From: BOG-908 sp963795825
GTDB lineage: Bacteria > Pseudomonadota > Alphaproteobacteria > Acetobacterales > Acetobacteraceae
Assembly: GCA_963795825.1 (NCBI GenBank)
Contig: CAWCIW010000001.1
Location: 744,001-808,000 of the forward strand
Length of the DNA: 64,000 nucleotides
Reading direction: 5' to 3'
Below the pieces are notes generated by a model that was not told where the DNA came from, ran no database searches, and worked only from the letters and a program-made list of their open reading frames with translations. A program made the position numbers and the translations under genes. Positions 28,898 through 38,780 of the stretch are shown piece by piece; positions within the stretch are counted from its first letter, which is position 1; each line of letters starts with the position of its first letter.

Positions 28898-28929
28898 TCT
28901 GCCGATAAGTCAGCCCCGGACGGGTTGAT

Positions 28930-28982
28930 ACGACTTCCTGGTGCCCTTGGCGTCCTCGTGTTCTTGGTGATGAAATCCCCGC
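28930..28982. repeat. Family B unit
   Basis: TGGTGCCCTTGGCGTCCTCG followed by TGTTCTTGGTGATGAAATCC. Same unit as at 20.2 kb and 62.7 kb. The 353-bp gap 28650-29002 contains copy 14, the vestigial arm and this unit. Confidence 0.7.
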
Positions 28983-29002
28983 CTGCACCGAATACGCACC
29001 CC

Positions 29003-30037
29003 TCACCGCCACCGCATTTCCCTGAGCGCAAAAACCGGTATCCCCCCCACCGACAGCGTATCGTCACGCAACTGAAACGGCAGCCGCACAGCATCCGGAT
29101 CGCCAGGCGCGCGCGGCAGCAGCATCAGCATCAACCCCGCCGTGCTGGCCAATCCCGGCGTGATCACGCCGGCCGCGGCCAGCGCCGCAAGCGTCTCCCG
29201 GCTGCCGCCCAGATCCGCGCTGCCCGCGCCCGCCGGCTGCAGGCGGGCGTCGAGGCCGAGCGACGCCCCGCCGCGCAGCGTCGACGGCCCCCAGCGCAGC
29301 CGCAAATCGCGCGCGTCCAGCTGGCCGCCGCCGTCGCGCCAGGCGCGCGCCTGGCTCTCGAGGTCGCTGGGCCCGATCGGGCCGGCGGCCGGAGACCGCA
29401 GCTCCAGTGTCCCCTCCAGCGCGGCCACCCGCGCGCCGAGCGGCCATTGTACGACGTCCGGCAGCCCGATGCCGGCCGCGCGCATCTCCAGCGTCGCCGA
29501 CGGCCAGGCGTCGCGCGCGGCGGGGTCGCTCACCCCCGCCAGGCGCAGATCGAGCATGCCCATCTCGAAATCCTGCTTGTGGCGCGATCCGGCGATCCCG
29601 CCCGACACGCCGGCGGCGACGATGCGCGCCAGTTCCGCGCCGCCGCCCCAGAGCTTCACCGAGGCGGCGAGCGCAGCGGCGGTGAACGCGAGATTCGGCA
29701 GGCCGGACACGCGCAGGAGCTGCTGGCCCTGGGCGGCGATCGCCAGCCGGGTCGGCCGGAACGCCGACACACTGAGCAGCAGGCGCTGCGACGACCAGCG
29801 CAGGCCGCCCGGCAGCAGGGCGTCGCCGCCGGCGACCTCCGGTTGATGAAGCGTGAGCGTCGCGGCGAACGGCCAGCCGCCGCGCGAACGTTCTTGCTCA
29901 GTAATCACCCAGCCCTGCCGACGCTGTTGCGCGATCCAGCGGTCGGCGGTGGCGGCGAGCTGGCTGGTGACGATCCACCAGCAGATCGTGTCCAAAATCA
30001 CCAGCGCCACCAGGCCGATAAGCCATTTCCGCCTCAT
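29003..30037 (-). CDS. DUF2125-family exported protein
   Basis: A 344-residue protein starting at ATG 30037. An N-terminal signal anchor (RRKWLIGLVALVILDTICWW) is followed by a long beta-rich region with DUF2125 landmarks: RGGWPFAATLTLHQPEVAGG and ARDLRLRWGPSTLRGGASLG. The family is widespread in alphaproteobacteria, is predicted to be periplasmic or membrane-attached and has no established function. It is on its own between family A/B repeats and the plsC operon. Composition matches its neighbours. Confidence 0.82.
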   Translation of the reverse strand: MRRKWLIGLVALVILDTICWWIVTSQLAATADRWIAQQRRQGWVITEQERSRGGWPFAATLTLHQPEVAGGDALLPGGLRWSSQRLLLSVSAFRPTRLAIAAQGQQLLRVSGLPNLAFTAAALAASVKLWGGGAELARIVAAGVSGGIAGSRHKQDFEMGMLDLRLAGVSDPAARDAWPSATLEMRAAGIGLPDVVQWPLGARVAALEGTLELRSPAAGPIGPSDLESQARAWRDGGGQLDARDLRLRWGPSTLRGGASLGLDARLQPAGAGSADLGGSRETLAALAAAGVITPGLASTAGLMLMLLPRAPGDPDAVRLPFQLRDDTLSVGGIPVFALREMRWR

Positions 30038-30275
30038 GCCGGAAGCTTCCCAAAGCTGCATGCGATGAAACTCATCCACATTGGCGGGCGAATTGCCGCG
30101 TGCGGACCGAACTGTTTGCCAGCAAAACGATCGGCATGTTCTCTCATAGCGGCGCGCAAAAACCAAAGTGTCTTTTATAACAATGGGTTAGGCTGGGTTA
30201 TGCACCGGCGTTGCAGGGCCGCGCGGCAGCATGGTTTGCCGCCGTTCGGGCTAAAAAGCGAGTGCCACGAGCGTG

Positions 30276-31049
30276 TTAATGCCGCCCGACGGGCAGCGCA
30301 GGCGAATGGGGAAGCGTACCGTCCACAACATTATCCACAGGCTGGAAGCCGGTCCGCTCCATCTCGCGCCAGAATGCCTCGATGCGCGCGAGCATGACGG
30401 CGCGGGGCGTGCCGGCCGGGATCGGCGGCCCGATCGCCACATGCAGGTCACCGCCGCGGCGGGCCAGCAACTGGCGCGTCCAGAGCCGCCCGGAATCGGT
30501 GGCCACCGGTATCACCGGCAGGCCGCAGACGGCGGAGGCCGCGGCAATGCCGGGCTGCAGGTCCACGCGCTGGCCGGGCGGCAACCGCGTGCCCTCCGGG
30601 AAGATCACGATCTGCCGGCCGGCGGCGGCGGCGGCCTGGGTGTCGCGCAGCAGGCGGCGCATCGCCGCCCCGCCGCCGCTGCGGTCCACCGGTATCATCC
30701 CGGCCGGCACCAGAAGCGCGCCGAACAGCGGGATACGCAGCAGCTCCTGCTTCATCACGTAGCTCGGCAGCACGCAGAGTTTAAGCCAGATCAGCGTGTC
30801 GAACTCGGATTGGTGCTGGCTGGCGATCAGCGCCGGGCCGTCGCGCGGCACGTGGTGCAGCCCGGTGATCACCAGGCGCACGCCGAGTATCGGCCGCAGC
30901 CCCAGCACGGTGACGCGCACCCAGCTTTGCGCGATCCACAGCGCGTAGTGGCGGGCGAACAGGCGCACCGGCACGCCGAGCAGGCAGAAGAACAGCGTGA
31001 CGCCGTAGAACCACACCGCGAACAGGGCGGCGCGCAGAGTGGCGATCAT
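30276..31049 (-). CDS. plsC: 1-acyl-sn-glycerol-3-phosphate acyltransferase (PlsC family)
   Basis: A 257-residue membrane-bound acyltransferase starting at ATG 31049 (MIATLRAALFAVWFYGVTLF). The HX4D catalytic motif is HQSEFD in ALIASQHQSEFDTLIWLKLC, followed by FGALLVPAGMIPVDRSGG and the glycerol-phosphate-binding FPEGTRLPPGQ. It adds the second acyl chain of phosphatidic acid. A role as OlsA for ornithine lipid is possible but not supported by position. It overlaps the ydcF-like gene by 4 bases (ATGA), so the two are coupled. Confidence 0.88.
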   Translation of the reverse strand: MIATLRAALFAVWFYGVTLFFCLLGVPVRLFARHYALWIAQSWVRVTVLGLRPILGVRLVITGLHHVPRDGPALIASQHQSEFDTLIWLKLCVLPSYVMKQELLRIPLFGALLVPAGMIPVDRSGGGAAMRRLLRDTQAAAAAGRQIVIFPEGTRLPPGQRVDLQPGIAAASAVCGLPVIPVATDSGRLWTRQLLARRGGDLHVAIGPPIPAGTPRAVMLARIEAFWREMERTGFQPVDNVVDGTLPHSPALPVGRH

Positions 31050-31633
31050 GCCCGGCCGCCTTCCGCGCCGAGCCGGGCCAGGCCCAGTTCGGAGGCCAGC
31101 CACTTGGTGTATTCAGCGGCGAGCAGACGCATGGTGGCCAGGTCCGCGCGGCGCAGCGCCGGCGGCAATACCGGCACCGGGATCAGCCGCACCGCGGGCA
31201 CGCTGCGCCCCAGCTCGGTCATCGCGCGCGGCATGTGGTAGCTCGCGGTCACCACCAGCAGCGAGCGCAGGCTCTGCGCGCGCACCCAGTCCGCGGTCTC
31301 GTCGGCATTGCCGGTGGTGGTGGTGGCATTGCGGCCTAGGGTGACGCGGTCCGCCAGCGGCGCCGGGTCGATCCCGGTGCCGGCCAGCAGGTCCGCCAGT
31401 TCGGCGCCGTGGCCCACGCCGCTGATCAGCAGCACCCGGCCGCGCGCCTGTTGCAGCAGGCGTACCCCGGTGACGATGCGGTCGGCGCCGCCGGTGAGCA
31501 CCACGATGCCGTCCGCGGCGGACCCGCCGGCTTGGGCGCGTATGGCGCCGTGCACGAACCAGGCGAAGCCGGCGAGCCAGGCCAGCGCCAGCAAGGTCGC
31601 GGCGAGCGAGAAGGTTGCGGCGAGGCGTTTCAT
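31046..31633 (-). CDS. YdcF-family (DUF218) envelope protein
   Basis: A 195-residue protein starting at ATG 31633. One N-terminal helix (ATFSLAATLLALAWLAGFAW) anchors a DUF218 domain: GIVVLTGGADRIVTGVRLLQ, VLLISGVGHGAELADLL, LGRNATTTTGNADETADWVR and VVTASYHMPRAMTELG. Related proteins (ElyC, SanA) take part in cell-envelope and polyprenyl-lipid homeostasis, but no reaction is established. It is followed by plsC with a 4-base overlap and lies 43 bp after ftsX. Confidence 0.85.
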   Translation of the reverse strand: MKRLAATFSLAATLLALAWLAGFAWFVHGAIRAQAGGSAADGIVVLTGGADRIVTGVRLLQQARGRVLLISGVGHGAELADLLAGTGIDPAPLADRVTLGRNATTTTGNADETADWVRAQSLRSLLVVTASYHMPRAMTELGRSVPAVRLIPVPVLPPALRRADLATMRLLAAEYTKWLASELGLARLGAEGGRA

Positions 31634-31676
31634 TGCGGGAGGGGAGCCATGCGAGAGGCAGCGTAGCAGAAGCGCA

Positions 31677-32583
31677 TCATGCAAGGCGACGCAGCCAGAG
31701 CCGCACGGTGGCCTGCGCGGTGAGCCAGCCGGTGAGCGCCGCCAGCGCTGGCAGCGCGGCCAGCATCAACCAGAGCGCGGCCGAGCCGATGGCCAGGTGC
31801 GTTCCGGCCCCCGGCGCGGCCGCGGGCGGCAGGCGGAAGGGCGCCGCCATCTCGGCCAGTCCGAGCAGCACGAGGGCGGATAGGGCGGCGCCCAGAACGC
31901 CGCCTATCAGGGCAAGCCAGGCGATACGGGCGGCGAACTTGCCGGCGATCAGGCCGTCGGTGGCGCCGAGATGGTGCACGATGCCGATGCTGTCCTGCCG
32001 GGCGGCGAGGCCCGCGCCGGTCGCCACCGCGATGATCCCGGTGGCGACGAAGCCCACGGCGCCCACCGCCAGCGCGGCACAGGCCCGCAGGCTGTCGGCG
32101 AGTGCCACCAGCCGGTCCTGCCACAGCGTGTTTGCCGAGACGATCGCGCCCGGTGCCGCGCGGGCCAGCGCCTGGGCGAGGTCGGGCGGGACGCCATCCG
32201 GGCGCGTGAAGAGGGCCGGCAGGCGTACGGCGAGGCGGCCGGAATCGTCGCCCAGCCAGGGGCGCAGCGCATCGGCGAGTTCGGCGGGTGCGAGCCGGTG
32301 CGCGGTGGGTCCTAGCAGCGCGGCGGCGGCATCGGCATAGGCGTCCGGCACCTCGATGATGGCGCCGCCCGCCGCGCCCCGCCACTGCCGCGCGAGTCCG
32401 GCCGCCGCGATGCCGCCCGCGCCGGCCAGCCCGGCCAGGAAAACCACCGCCGCGATGAGGAGCGGCAGGGCCCGGTCGGAGCTGCGCGCCGGAAACAGCG
32501 TCGACGTCAAAGCTGCGCCGCCACGGCGCCGGCGGGCTGCCGCCGGCGCGCGAACCGGGCGCCTGTGCCCAGGGTGCACCCGC

Positions 32584-32591
<8 letters not shown>
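31677..32591 (-). CDS. ftsX: Cell-division permease-like protein FtsX
   Basis: About 304 residues from a GTG at 32591 that overlaps the ftsE stop; a later start is possible because residues 1-35 are Arg-rich and not conserved. A first helix (LLIAAVVFLAGLAGAGGIAA), a periplasmic domain of ~130 residues, then three helices of the FtsX fold (ACAALAVGAVGFVATGIIAV; LALIGGVLGAALSALVLLGL; LWLMLAALPALAALTGWL). FtsEX couples ATP hydrolysis at the septum to activation of peptidoglycan hydrolases. The glycine loop RQDSIGIVHHLGATDGLIAG is family-typical. Confidence 0.88.
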
Positions 32592-33255
<664 letters not shown>

Positions 33256-33310
33256 GATTTGGGGTCTAGTCCTTAGATGTTAAGCGTCTTGGATAGGAGC
33301 GGGCGCGCCA

Positions 33311-33366
33311 GCAAGGAAGCAGTCCTTTTTTGAAAAAAAAGGACCAAAAAACTTTTGCTGTGACGG
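33311..33366. repeat. Family A half element (left arm), copy 15
   Basis: GCAGTCCTTTTTTGAAAAAA then GGACCAAAAAACTTTTGCTG. It lies in the 201-bp divergent gap between ftsE and the zinc-ribbon gene. Confidence 0.8.
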
Positions 33367-33456
33367 TGGCATTGGCGCTTCGGGGTGGTTTCTGGGCGGG
33401 CACGCTGGCGGTGAGATTTGCCAAGCGGGGCTGGTCATTCCAGACTGGCGGCACTG

Positions 33457-33846
33457 ATGCGCACTGTCTGTCCGTCCTGCGAAGCCGCCTACGACGTGCC
33501 GGCTAGCGTGCTGGCGGCTGGACGGACGCTGCGTTGCGCGCGCTGCGGCGCCGACTTCACGCCATCCGGGCCGGCGGCCATCCCGCCGGCCGCCTACGTG
33601 CCTCCGCCCGTCATGGCCGCGCCGCCCGCCTCCGCACCTGTCGCCGTGGAGCGGCTGTTGCCGGAAGCTGCGGCGGCGCCCGCCTTGCGCGCGCGGCCCC
33701 GGGCCGCCGTGCTGGCTGGCTGGGCGCTGAGCCTCGTGGTGCTCGCGACGGCCGGCTGGGCCTTTGTGACCTGGCGCATCCCCATCCAACGCACCTGGCC
33801 GGCCTCGGAGCGCATCTACACCGCCCTGGGCTATCACGAGACCTGA
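33457..33846 (+). CDS. MJ0042-type zinc-ribbon membrane protein
   Basis: A 129-residue protein starting at ATG 33457 (MRTVCPSCEAAYDVPASVLA). The zinc ribbon is CPSC then CARCGADF about 23 residues on, the MJ0042/zinc_ribbon_5 pattern. A Pro/Ala-rich linker precedes one membrane helix (AVLAGWALSLVVLATAGWAF), and the C-terminal residues WRIPIQRTWPASERIYTALG are conserved in proteins beside ftsEX in alphaproteobacteria. The role is unknown. Confidence 0.8.
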   Translation: MRTVCPSCEAAYDVPASVLAAGRTLRCARCGADFTPSGPAAIPPAAYVPPPVMAAPPASAPVAVERLLPEAAAAPALRARPRAAVLAGWALSLVVLATAGWAFVTWRIPIQRTWPASERIYTALGYHET

Positions 33847-33911
33847 ACCACCGGCCTGTGCGCCGCTGCAAGGAGGCCAGTCCTCCTCCAAAAGAGACCT
33901 GCCCGGGGTGC

Positions 33912-34403
33912 CTACCCAATCATCAGACCCGACAGGCCCCCGGCCAGGACCCGGAGCAGATCCGCCAGGGACAGCGCCACGCACCCCTCGGTAGGCGCGT
34001 AATCCGCCGTGGCCACATGCAGGAAGATCGCCGAGCCGCTGCCCCGCATCACCGGCCGGTCGTTCCAGCCGAGCACGCCCACCACATCGTAAAGCCCATC
34101 CCCGCGCCACAATTCCTCGTGGCGCGCCGGATAGGGCAGGGACACAGCCTGGTTGTAGGAACGGTCGGACGGGTCGTCGCACCAGCCATCATTGGGCGCG
34201 ATCGGCTCGAGCGGGACGGCGGCGCGTGGCCGGGGAAGGCGGTCCGCGCGGTAGAGCACGCGACGCAGCGGCAGCAGGCCGAGCGGTGTGGCGCTGTCGC
34301 CCTCCTGCTTGTGGGCGGTGAAGCCGGCGCGGCCCCAGGCGACGCGCAACGTCTCGCCCGCAAACCGCAGCGTGGCGTCGGGGTGGAGCGTGGCGATGCT
34401 CAC
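33912..34403 (-). CDS. L,D-transpeptidase-like (YkuD) protein
   Basis: A 163-residue protein starting at GTG 34403, whose first bases overlap the ribA stop (GTGA). The YkuD catalytic segment is seen near the C-terminus: SAIFLHVATADYAPTEGCVAL, with conserved His and Cys. Upstream, AHKQEGDSATPLGLLPLRRV is a family-typical substrate loop. No signal peptide is visible, so export would need another route, or the protein acts in the cytoplasm. It probably remodels peptidoglycan cross-links, if exported. Confidence 0.8.
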   Translation of the reverse strand: MSIATLHPDATLRFAGETLRVAWGRAGFTAHKQEGDSATPLGLLPLRRVLYRADRLPRPRAAVPLEPIAPNDGWCDDPSDRSYNQAVSLPYPARHEELWRGDGLYDVVGVLGWNDRPVMRGSGSAIFLHVATADYAPTEGCVALSLADLLRVLAGGLSGLMIG

Positions 34404-35519
34404 CCGAGCAGATGGCCGAAGCGGCGGGCCTTGGTTTCCAGATAGGCATCGTTCTCGCCGTTGGCGGCGATGGCGTGGCTGACCCGGCCGACGATTTCGA
34501 TGCCGTGCGCGGCGAGGCCGGCGGTTTTGGCGGGATTGTTGGTGAGCAGGCGTATGCGGGCGATGCCGAGGCTGCGCAGCATGGCGGCGGCGGCGGCGAA
34601 GCTGCGTTCGTCGGCGCCGTAGCCGAGCGCGCGGTTGGCGTCGAGCGTGTCCAGGCCGCGATCCTGCAGCGTATAGGCGCGCAGCTTGTTGACCAGGCCG
34701 ATGCCGCGGCCCTCTTGCGCCATATAGAGCACAACGCCGGCGCCCTCGGCCGCCATGCGGCTGATCGCCTGGTGGAGCTGCGGGCCGCAATCGCAGCGGC
34801 GGCTGCCCAGCAGGTCTCCGGTGAAGCATTCGGAATGCACGCGCACCAGCGGTGTTTCGGCCTGCTCCGGCTGGCCCACCAGTATGGCCAGATGCTCGAT
34901 CCCGCCATCCTGCGGCCGGAACGCCACCACGCGGACATCCTCCGTCTCTTCCAGCGGCACGCGTGCCTCGGCGGCGCGCACCAGGCTGCCCGGCGAGTGC
35001 CGCCGGATAGGCGAGGATCGCGGCGGCGGGCACCTCCAGCAGCGCGTCGGTATCGTGGCGGGCGCTCGCAAGCAGAACGGCCGGCAGCAGGCGGCCGAGC
35101 TTGGCCAGCGCCAGCCCGGCGGCCTGCACCTCGGCCGGCAGATGCGACGCCGCCGCGCGCATGCCGGCCCCCGCCTGGTTCAGCGTAGGGTCGGCCAGCG
35201 CCCGCAGCGCGGCGACGTCCAGCCGGCTGGTATCGGCGGGGAGTGTCAGCGCCACCATTTCGCCGGCGGCGCCGCGGGCGCCGGACGCGGTGCCGGAGAG
35301 CACATCGGCGGCGCGCGACGACGCCAGCAGAAGCACCGGCGTGTCGGATGCGGCGGCGAGGAACTCCTGCAGGGTGGCCTGGGTGGCGGTTTCCACCGGC
35401 AGGGCCAGCGCGCGCGCCTCACCGAGCAGCACCACGGGAATGCCGCGGCGGGCCTCGCCGATCGCGCGGTTCACGGCGCGGGCGGCGTGGGTCTGGGGCC
35501 GTGGCGGGGTGTGGTTCAT
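34400..35519 (-). CDS. ribA: GTP cyclohydrolase II RibA with N-terminal extension, frameshifted
   Basis: Catalyses the first committed step of riboflavin synthesis from GTP. The start ATG is at 35519 (MNHTPPRPQTHAARAVNRAI). An N-terminal ~165-residue DHBP-synthase-like or degenerate domain precedes RibA. In the RibA domain, zinc ligands lie in HSECFTGDLLGSRRCDCGPQ, the GTP-binding part in MAQEGRGIGLVNKLRAY and LLTNNPAKTAGLAAHGIEIV. One extra base near 34992 breaks the frame between AYPAALAG and SLVRAAEARVPLEE. Corrected length is 372. It is coupled to the YkuD gene by overlap. I do not see the RibB catalytic residues in the N-terminal part, so bifunctionality is doubtful. Confidence 0.9.
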
Positions 35520-35664
35520 GGTTGGCCATAGGTCGGATTGCGGGGGACGGAAACAAGAAGGTGGAACGGACGCCGTCCTTTTTTGGAAAACGGGCGCGTT
35601 GGGGTCTTCGTTCCTGGCTTTCGGTGGCGGGACACAACCTTTTTGGCCACGTCCGGGAGCGTGT

Positions 35665-35932
35665 TCGAAAGGCAAGAGGAATCGCCAAGGTCGCCAAGTC
35701 AAGGCAAGGCCGCCAAGAGAGCTTTCTACACCTTCAAAGTCCGGGCGAATCAGAGAGGCAAAAATCCGTCCCGAGCCGAGGCTGCCGTCTCTACTATGTG
35801 GCTCCTCAAATGCGTGTCGGGTTAAATCGCGACAGCAAAAAATACCGAGAAACCGACGAGGCCTAAATCCAGGACACACAACCTCTTGGTGCCCTTGCAC
35901 TTTCTTGGCGCCCTTGGTGATTTCTCTTGCAC
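35665..35932. repeat. Family B, degenerate pair
   Basis: CAAGGTCGCCAAGTCAAGGC at about 35688-35707 and TTGGTGCCCTTGCACTTTCT then TTGGCGCCCTTGGTGATTTC at 35885-35925. Together they are inverted. The 455-bp gap 35520-35974 holds these; the rest, including TCCTTTTTTGGAAAACGG near 35577, looks like decayed repeat and has no gene I can support. Confidence 0.55.
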
Positions 35933-35974
35933 CCCTGCCAGCCCGCGGATCTCAGCAGCCCACGTACGTGCCGC

Positions 35975-37180
35975 CTAAATCCCCATAGCCTGCCGCATGA
36001 AAGCGCGCTTCAACCCCGGCATCCGATGCACCGCCGCAATGCCGACATCCCGTGCGGCACGTATCACCGGGTTGTTGGTGCTGAACAGCCGGTCCAGCCC
36101 GTCCGTCGCCAGGAGCATCGACAGATTGTCCAGCCGTCGCGCGCGGGCATAGCGCTGCAGCAGATCCGCCGCACCTACGTCGCGCCCCTCGGCATGTGCC
36201 GCGATCAGCAGGCGGGAGAGCGCGATCGCGTCGCGCAGCCCTAGATTCAGGCCCTGCCCGGCGATCGGGTGGATGCCGTGCGCCGCGTCGCCCACCACGG
36301 CCAGGCGCTCGGCCACCACGCGATGCACGTACATCGCCGAAAGCGGATACATCCAGCGCTGCCCGACCAGGCGGATCGCGCCCAGATGGTCGCCGAGCCG
36401 GACGGCCACCTCGTCGGCGAAGGCGGCATCGTCGAGCGCCATCAGCCTGGGGGCGTCCGCGCGGCGCTCCGTCCACACGATGGCGGAGATATGGTCGCCG
36501 GCCTCGCTGGCCGCCATCGGCAGCTGCGCGAATGGGCCGGCCGGCAGGAAGTGCTCCAGCGCGGTGTTGTTGTGCGGCAGCGCGTGGGCGATGGCGCATA
36601 CGATGCCGGACTGCGCGTAGGCCCAGCGGGTGGCGGTCAGGCCGGCCTGGCGGCGCAAGGGCGAGTCGCGGCCCTCGGCGGCCACCACCAGCCTGGCTGC
36701 GAAGGTCTCGCCGCTGTCGAGCCGGATCTGCGCGCCGGCGGTGTCGCGCGTGACCTCGGCCAAAGCCGGCGCGTGCAAGGTGAGGTTCGCGGCACCGTGC
36801 AGGCAGGCGTTCAGCGCCACGCGCATGTTGCGGGCCTCCACCATCCAGCCGAGCGCGCCGGCCTGGCCGGTGTCGCCACCCAGCTCGGTGGCGTCGAAAT
36901 GGAGGAAGAGGGGCGAGGCGGGGCGGCCCGGCCTGCCGTCCGACACGCGTATCTGGGCGATCGGGCCGGGGCGGTGGGGCAGCGCGTCCCAGATGCCGGC
37001 CTCTTCCAGCAGGGCGCGCGAGCCGGCGGCTATGGCGTAGGCGCGGCCGTCGAAGCTCGGATGCTCCATCGGCGGCAGGGCCGCGCGATCGACGACGGCC
37101 ACGTTCAGGCCGGCGCGGGCCAGGCGGCAGGCGATGGCGCCGCCTACGGGGCCGGCGCCTATTACGCACACGTCGAACAT
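35975..37180 (-). CDS. UbiH/UbiF/Coq6-family FAD-dependent hydroxylase
   Basis: A 401-residue flavoprotein monooxygenase, probably in ubiquinone ring hydroxylation. The N-terminal FAD-binding VIGAGPVGGAIACRLARAGL is a Rossmann GxGxxG; a DG motif segment VVAAEGRDSPLRRQAG and the second FAD motif VVGDAAHGIHPIAGQGLNLG are complete. Which ring position it hydroxylates cannot be told. It starts at ATG 37180 (MFDVCVIGAGPVGG). Downstream, a 455-bp gap leads to ribA; upstream is a family A element. Confidence 0.88.
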   Translation of the reverse strand: MFDVCVIGAGPVGGAIACRLARAGLNVAVVDRAALPPMEHPSFDGRAYAIAAGSRALLEEAGIWDALPHRPGPIAQIRVSDGRPGRPASPLFLHFDATELGGDTGQAGALGWMVEARNMRVALNACLHGAANLTLHAPALAEVTRDTAGAQIRLDSGETFAARLVVAAEGRDSPLRRQAGLTATRWAYAQSGIVCAIAHALPHNNTALEHFLPAGPFAQLPMAASEAGDHISAIVWTERRADAPRLMALDDAAFADEVAVRLGDHLGAIRLVGQRWMYPLSAMYVHRVVAERLAVVGDAAHGIHPIAGQGLNLGLRDAIALSRLLIAAHAEGRDVGAADLLQRYARARRLDNLSMLLATDGLDRLFSTNNPVIRAARDVGIAAVHRMPGLKRAFMRQAMGI

Positions 37181-37230
37181 TTTGGCTTGGCCTTTTCGAG
37201 TTTGCCTGGAAATTAGGCAGGGGAGATCAG

Positions 37231-37405
37231 CAAGGAAGGCCTTCTTTTTTGAAAAAGAAGCAAAAAACTTTTGCGTTCCCCGCGGCGGGGTCGCCCGCGC
37301 CCTTTCTGCCAGACACGCACTTGCAGGAAGGGCACGGGCGACGGCGCGACGGGGAACGCAAAAGTTTTTTGGTCCTTTTTTTCAAATAAAGGACTGCTTC
37401 CTTGC
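37231..37405. repeat. Family A full element, copy 16
   Basis: Left arm CCTTCTTTTTTGAAAAAGAA with inner stem GCGTTCCCCGCGGCGGGGTC; right arm GACGGGGAACGCAAAAGTTT, then GGTCC and a TTTTTTTCAAATAA hairpin. The inner stem sequence differs from class 1 and class 2, yet still pairs (GCGTTCCC with GGGAACGC). Confidence 0.87.
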
Positions 37406-37457
37406 CCTCGACCGGCACGCTTCTTGATAGCGTCCCCTCCAACCAAGGAACACCAGG

Positions 37458-37796
37458 ATGAAGCTCGTCGTAGCAATCGTAAAACCGTTCAAGCTGGACG
37501 ACGTACGCGAGGCGCTCACCCCGCTCGGCGTGCAGGGCCTGACCGTAACGGAGGTGAAGGGCTTCGGCCGCCAGAAGGGGCAGACCGAAATCTACCGCGG
37601 CGCCGAATACCATGTGAGCTTCCTGCCCAAGGTGAAGATCGAGGTGGCGGTCGCCTCCGAACACGTGGACGCCGTCGTGGAGGCGATCATGCAGGCGGCG
37701 CAAACGGGCAAGATCGGCGACGGCAAGATTTTCGTCATGGACATCCAGCGCGCGGTCCGCATCAGGACCGGCGAGCTGGACGACGCGGCGCTGTAG
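37458..37796 (+). CDS. Nitrogen regulatory protein P-II (GlnB/GlnK family)
   Basis: A 112-residue trimeric signal protein. The T-loop has the uridylylation tyrosine in RGAEYHVSFLPK, the B-loop is TGKIGDGKIFV and the C-loop RIRTGELDDAAL. Uridylylation would be by the GlnD encoded at 47-50 kb in this window. GlnK-like genes normally sit before amtB and GlnB-like ones before glnA; neither is adjacent, so this copy is an orphan. It starts at ATG 37458 with CAAGGAAC upstream. Confidence 0.92.
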   Translation: MKLVVAIVKPFKLDDVREALTPLGVQGLTVTEVKGFGRQKGQTEIYRGAEYHVSFLPKVKIEVAVASEHVDAVVEAIMQAAQTGKIGDGKIFVMDIQRAVRIRTGELDDAAL

Positions 37797-37811
37797 GCGC
37801 GCCGGGGTGGA

Positions 37812-38513
37812 TCAGGCCGCCGGGTCGAGCCGGTAGCCGCCACCTTCGGTGACGAGAAGACGCGCGTTCGCCGGATCGGGCTCGATCTTCTGGCGCAGCC
37901 GGTAGATATGCGTCTCCAGCGTGTGCGTGGTCACCGCAGCGTTGTAGCCCCAAACCTCGTTGAGCAATATCTGCCGCGCCACCGGCTTGGTGCCGGCCCG
38001 GTAGAGGAATTTCAGGATCGCGGCCTCTTTTTCGGTAAGGCGTATGCGACGGTTGCGCAGCGGCTCCTGCAGCAGCTTGGCGGACGGGCGGAACGTGTAG
38101 GGCCCTATGGTGAACACCGCATCCTCGGAGTTCTCGAAAATGCGCAGCTGCGCGCGCAGCCGCGCCAGCAGCTCGTTCAGCCGGAATGGCTTGGCGATGT
38201 AGTCGTTCGCACCCGATTCCAGGCCGCGCACCACGTCGGATTCCTCGTCCGACCCGGTGAGCATGATGATGGGCATGCGCATGCCGGCCTTGCGCAAAGC
38301 GGCGCACAGGTCGCGTCCGTCGCCGTCGGGCAGGCCGACGTCGAGGATTATCGCATCGAAACGCTGGTCGTGCTGGCGTATCTTGCCTTCCGCCTCACTC
38401 ACCGATGCAGCCTCGTCGGCAGCGAATTCACCATCGACCTGCAACTGGGCCGCCAGCTCTTCGCGCAGCGATTTGTCGTCGTCGACAATCAGGATGGGGC
38501 GCTCGCCCGCCAT
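37812..38513 (-). CDS. OmpR-family response regulator
   Basis: A 233-residue two-component regulator. The receiver domain has the acidic pocket LIVDDDKSL, the phosphoacceptor Asp in AIILDVGLPDGDG, the Thr in IIMLTGSDEESDV and the Lys in DYIAKPFRLNELLARLRAQL. The C-terminal winged helix has LTEKEAAILKFLYRAGTKPV, and VTTHTLETHIYRLRQKIE. No sensor kinase is next to it, so it is an orphan. It converges on the PII gene with 15 bp between stops, and its target genes are unknown. Confidence 0.88.
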   Translation of the reverse strand: MAGERPILIVDDDKSLREELAAQLQVDGEFAADEAASVSEAEGKIRQHDQRFDAIILDVGLPDGDGRDLCAALRKAGMRMPIIMLTGSDEESDVVRGLESGANDYIAKPFRLNELLARLRAQLRIFENSEDAVFTIGPYTFRPSAKLLQEPLRNRRIRLTEKEAAILKFLYRAGTKPVARQILLNEVWGYNAAVTTHTLETHIYRLRQKIEPDPANARLLVTEGGGYRLDPAA

Positions 38514-38780
38514 CTGGGTATTCTCCTATCCACGTGCCCGGGGGTGGGCACGTGACCGTCTTTGCGGGGTGCTAAGACGCTCGGTGCCGGATCGGTTGCA
38601 AAACTTTTTCGCCCGCCTGCGTGTATCACGTCAGACGATCCTGTGGCGCAACGATTACACTTCGTGCGCAGTTCACTCAAATCGATATAATTGCAATTAA
38701 AATCTTTCGCTTTCGGTTGATTGTAACGTGATCGTGAGGTAGAGCACAAGCGCGATATATCACGCGAGGGTTAATTCCAG
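38514..38780. other. AT-rich divergent regulatory gap
   Basis: The 267 bp between the response regulator and the secreted-protein gene hold no reading frame I can support. Positions 38675-38775 are markedly AT-rich (CGATATAATTGCAATTAAAA), suggesting promoters for one or both genes. No clear -35/-10 pair could be fixed. Confidence 0.35.

Noticed and set aside
34400..35519. Bifunctional RibBA (DHBP synthase plus GTP cyclohydrolase II)
   Set aside because: The N-terminal domain lacks recognisable DHBP-synthase catalytic motifs, so only the cyclohydrolase function is called.
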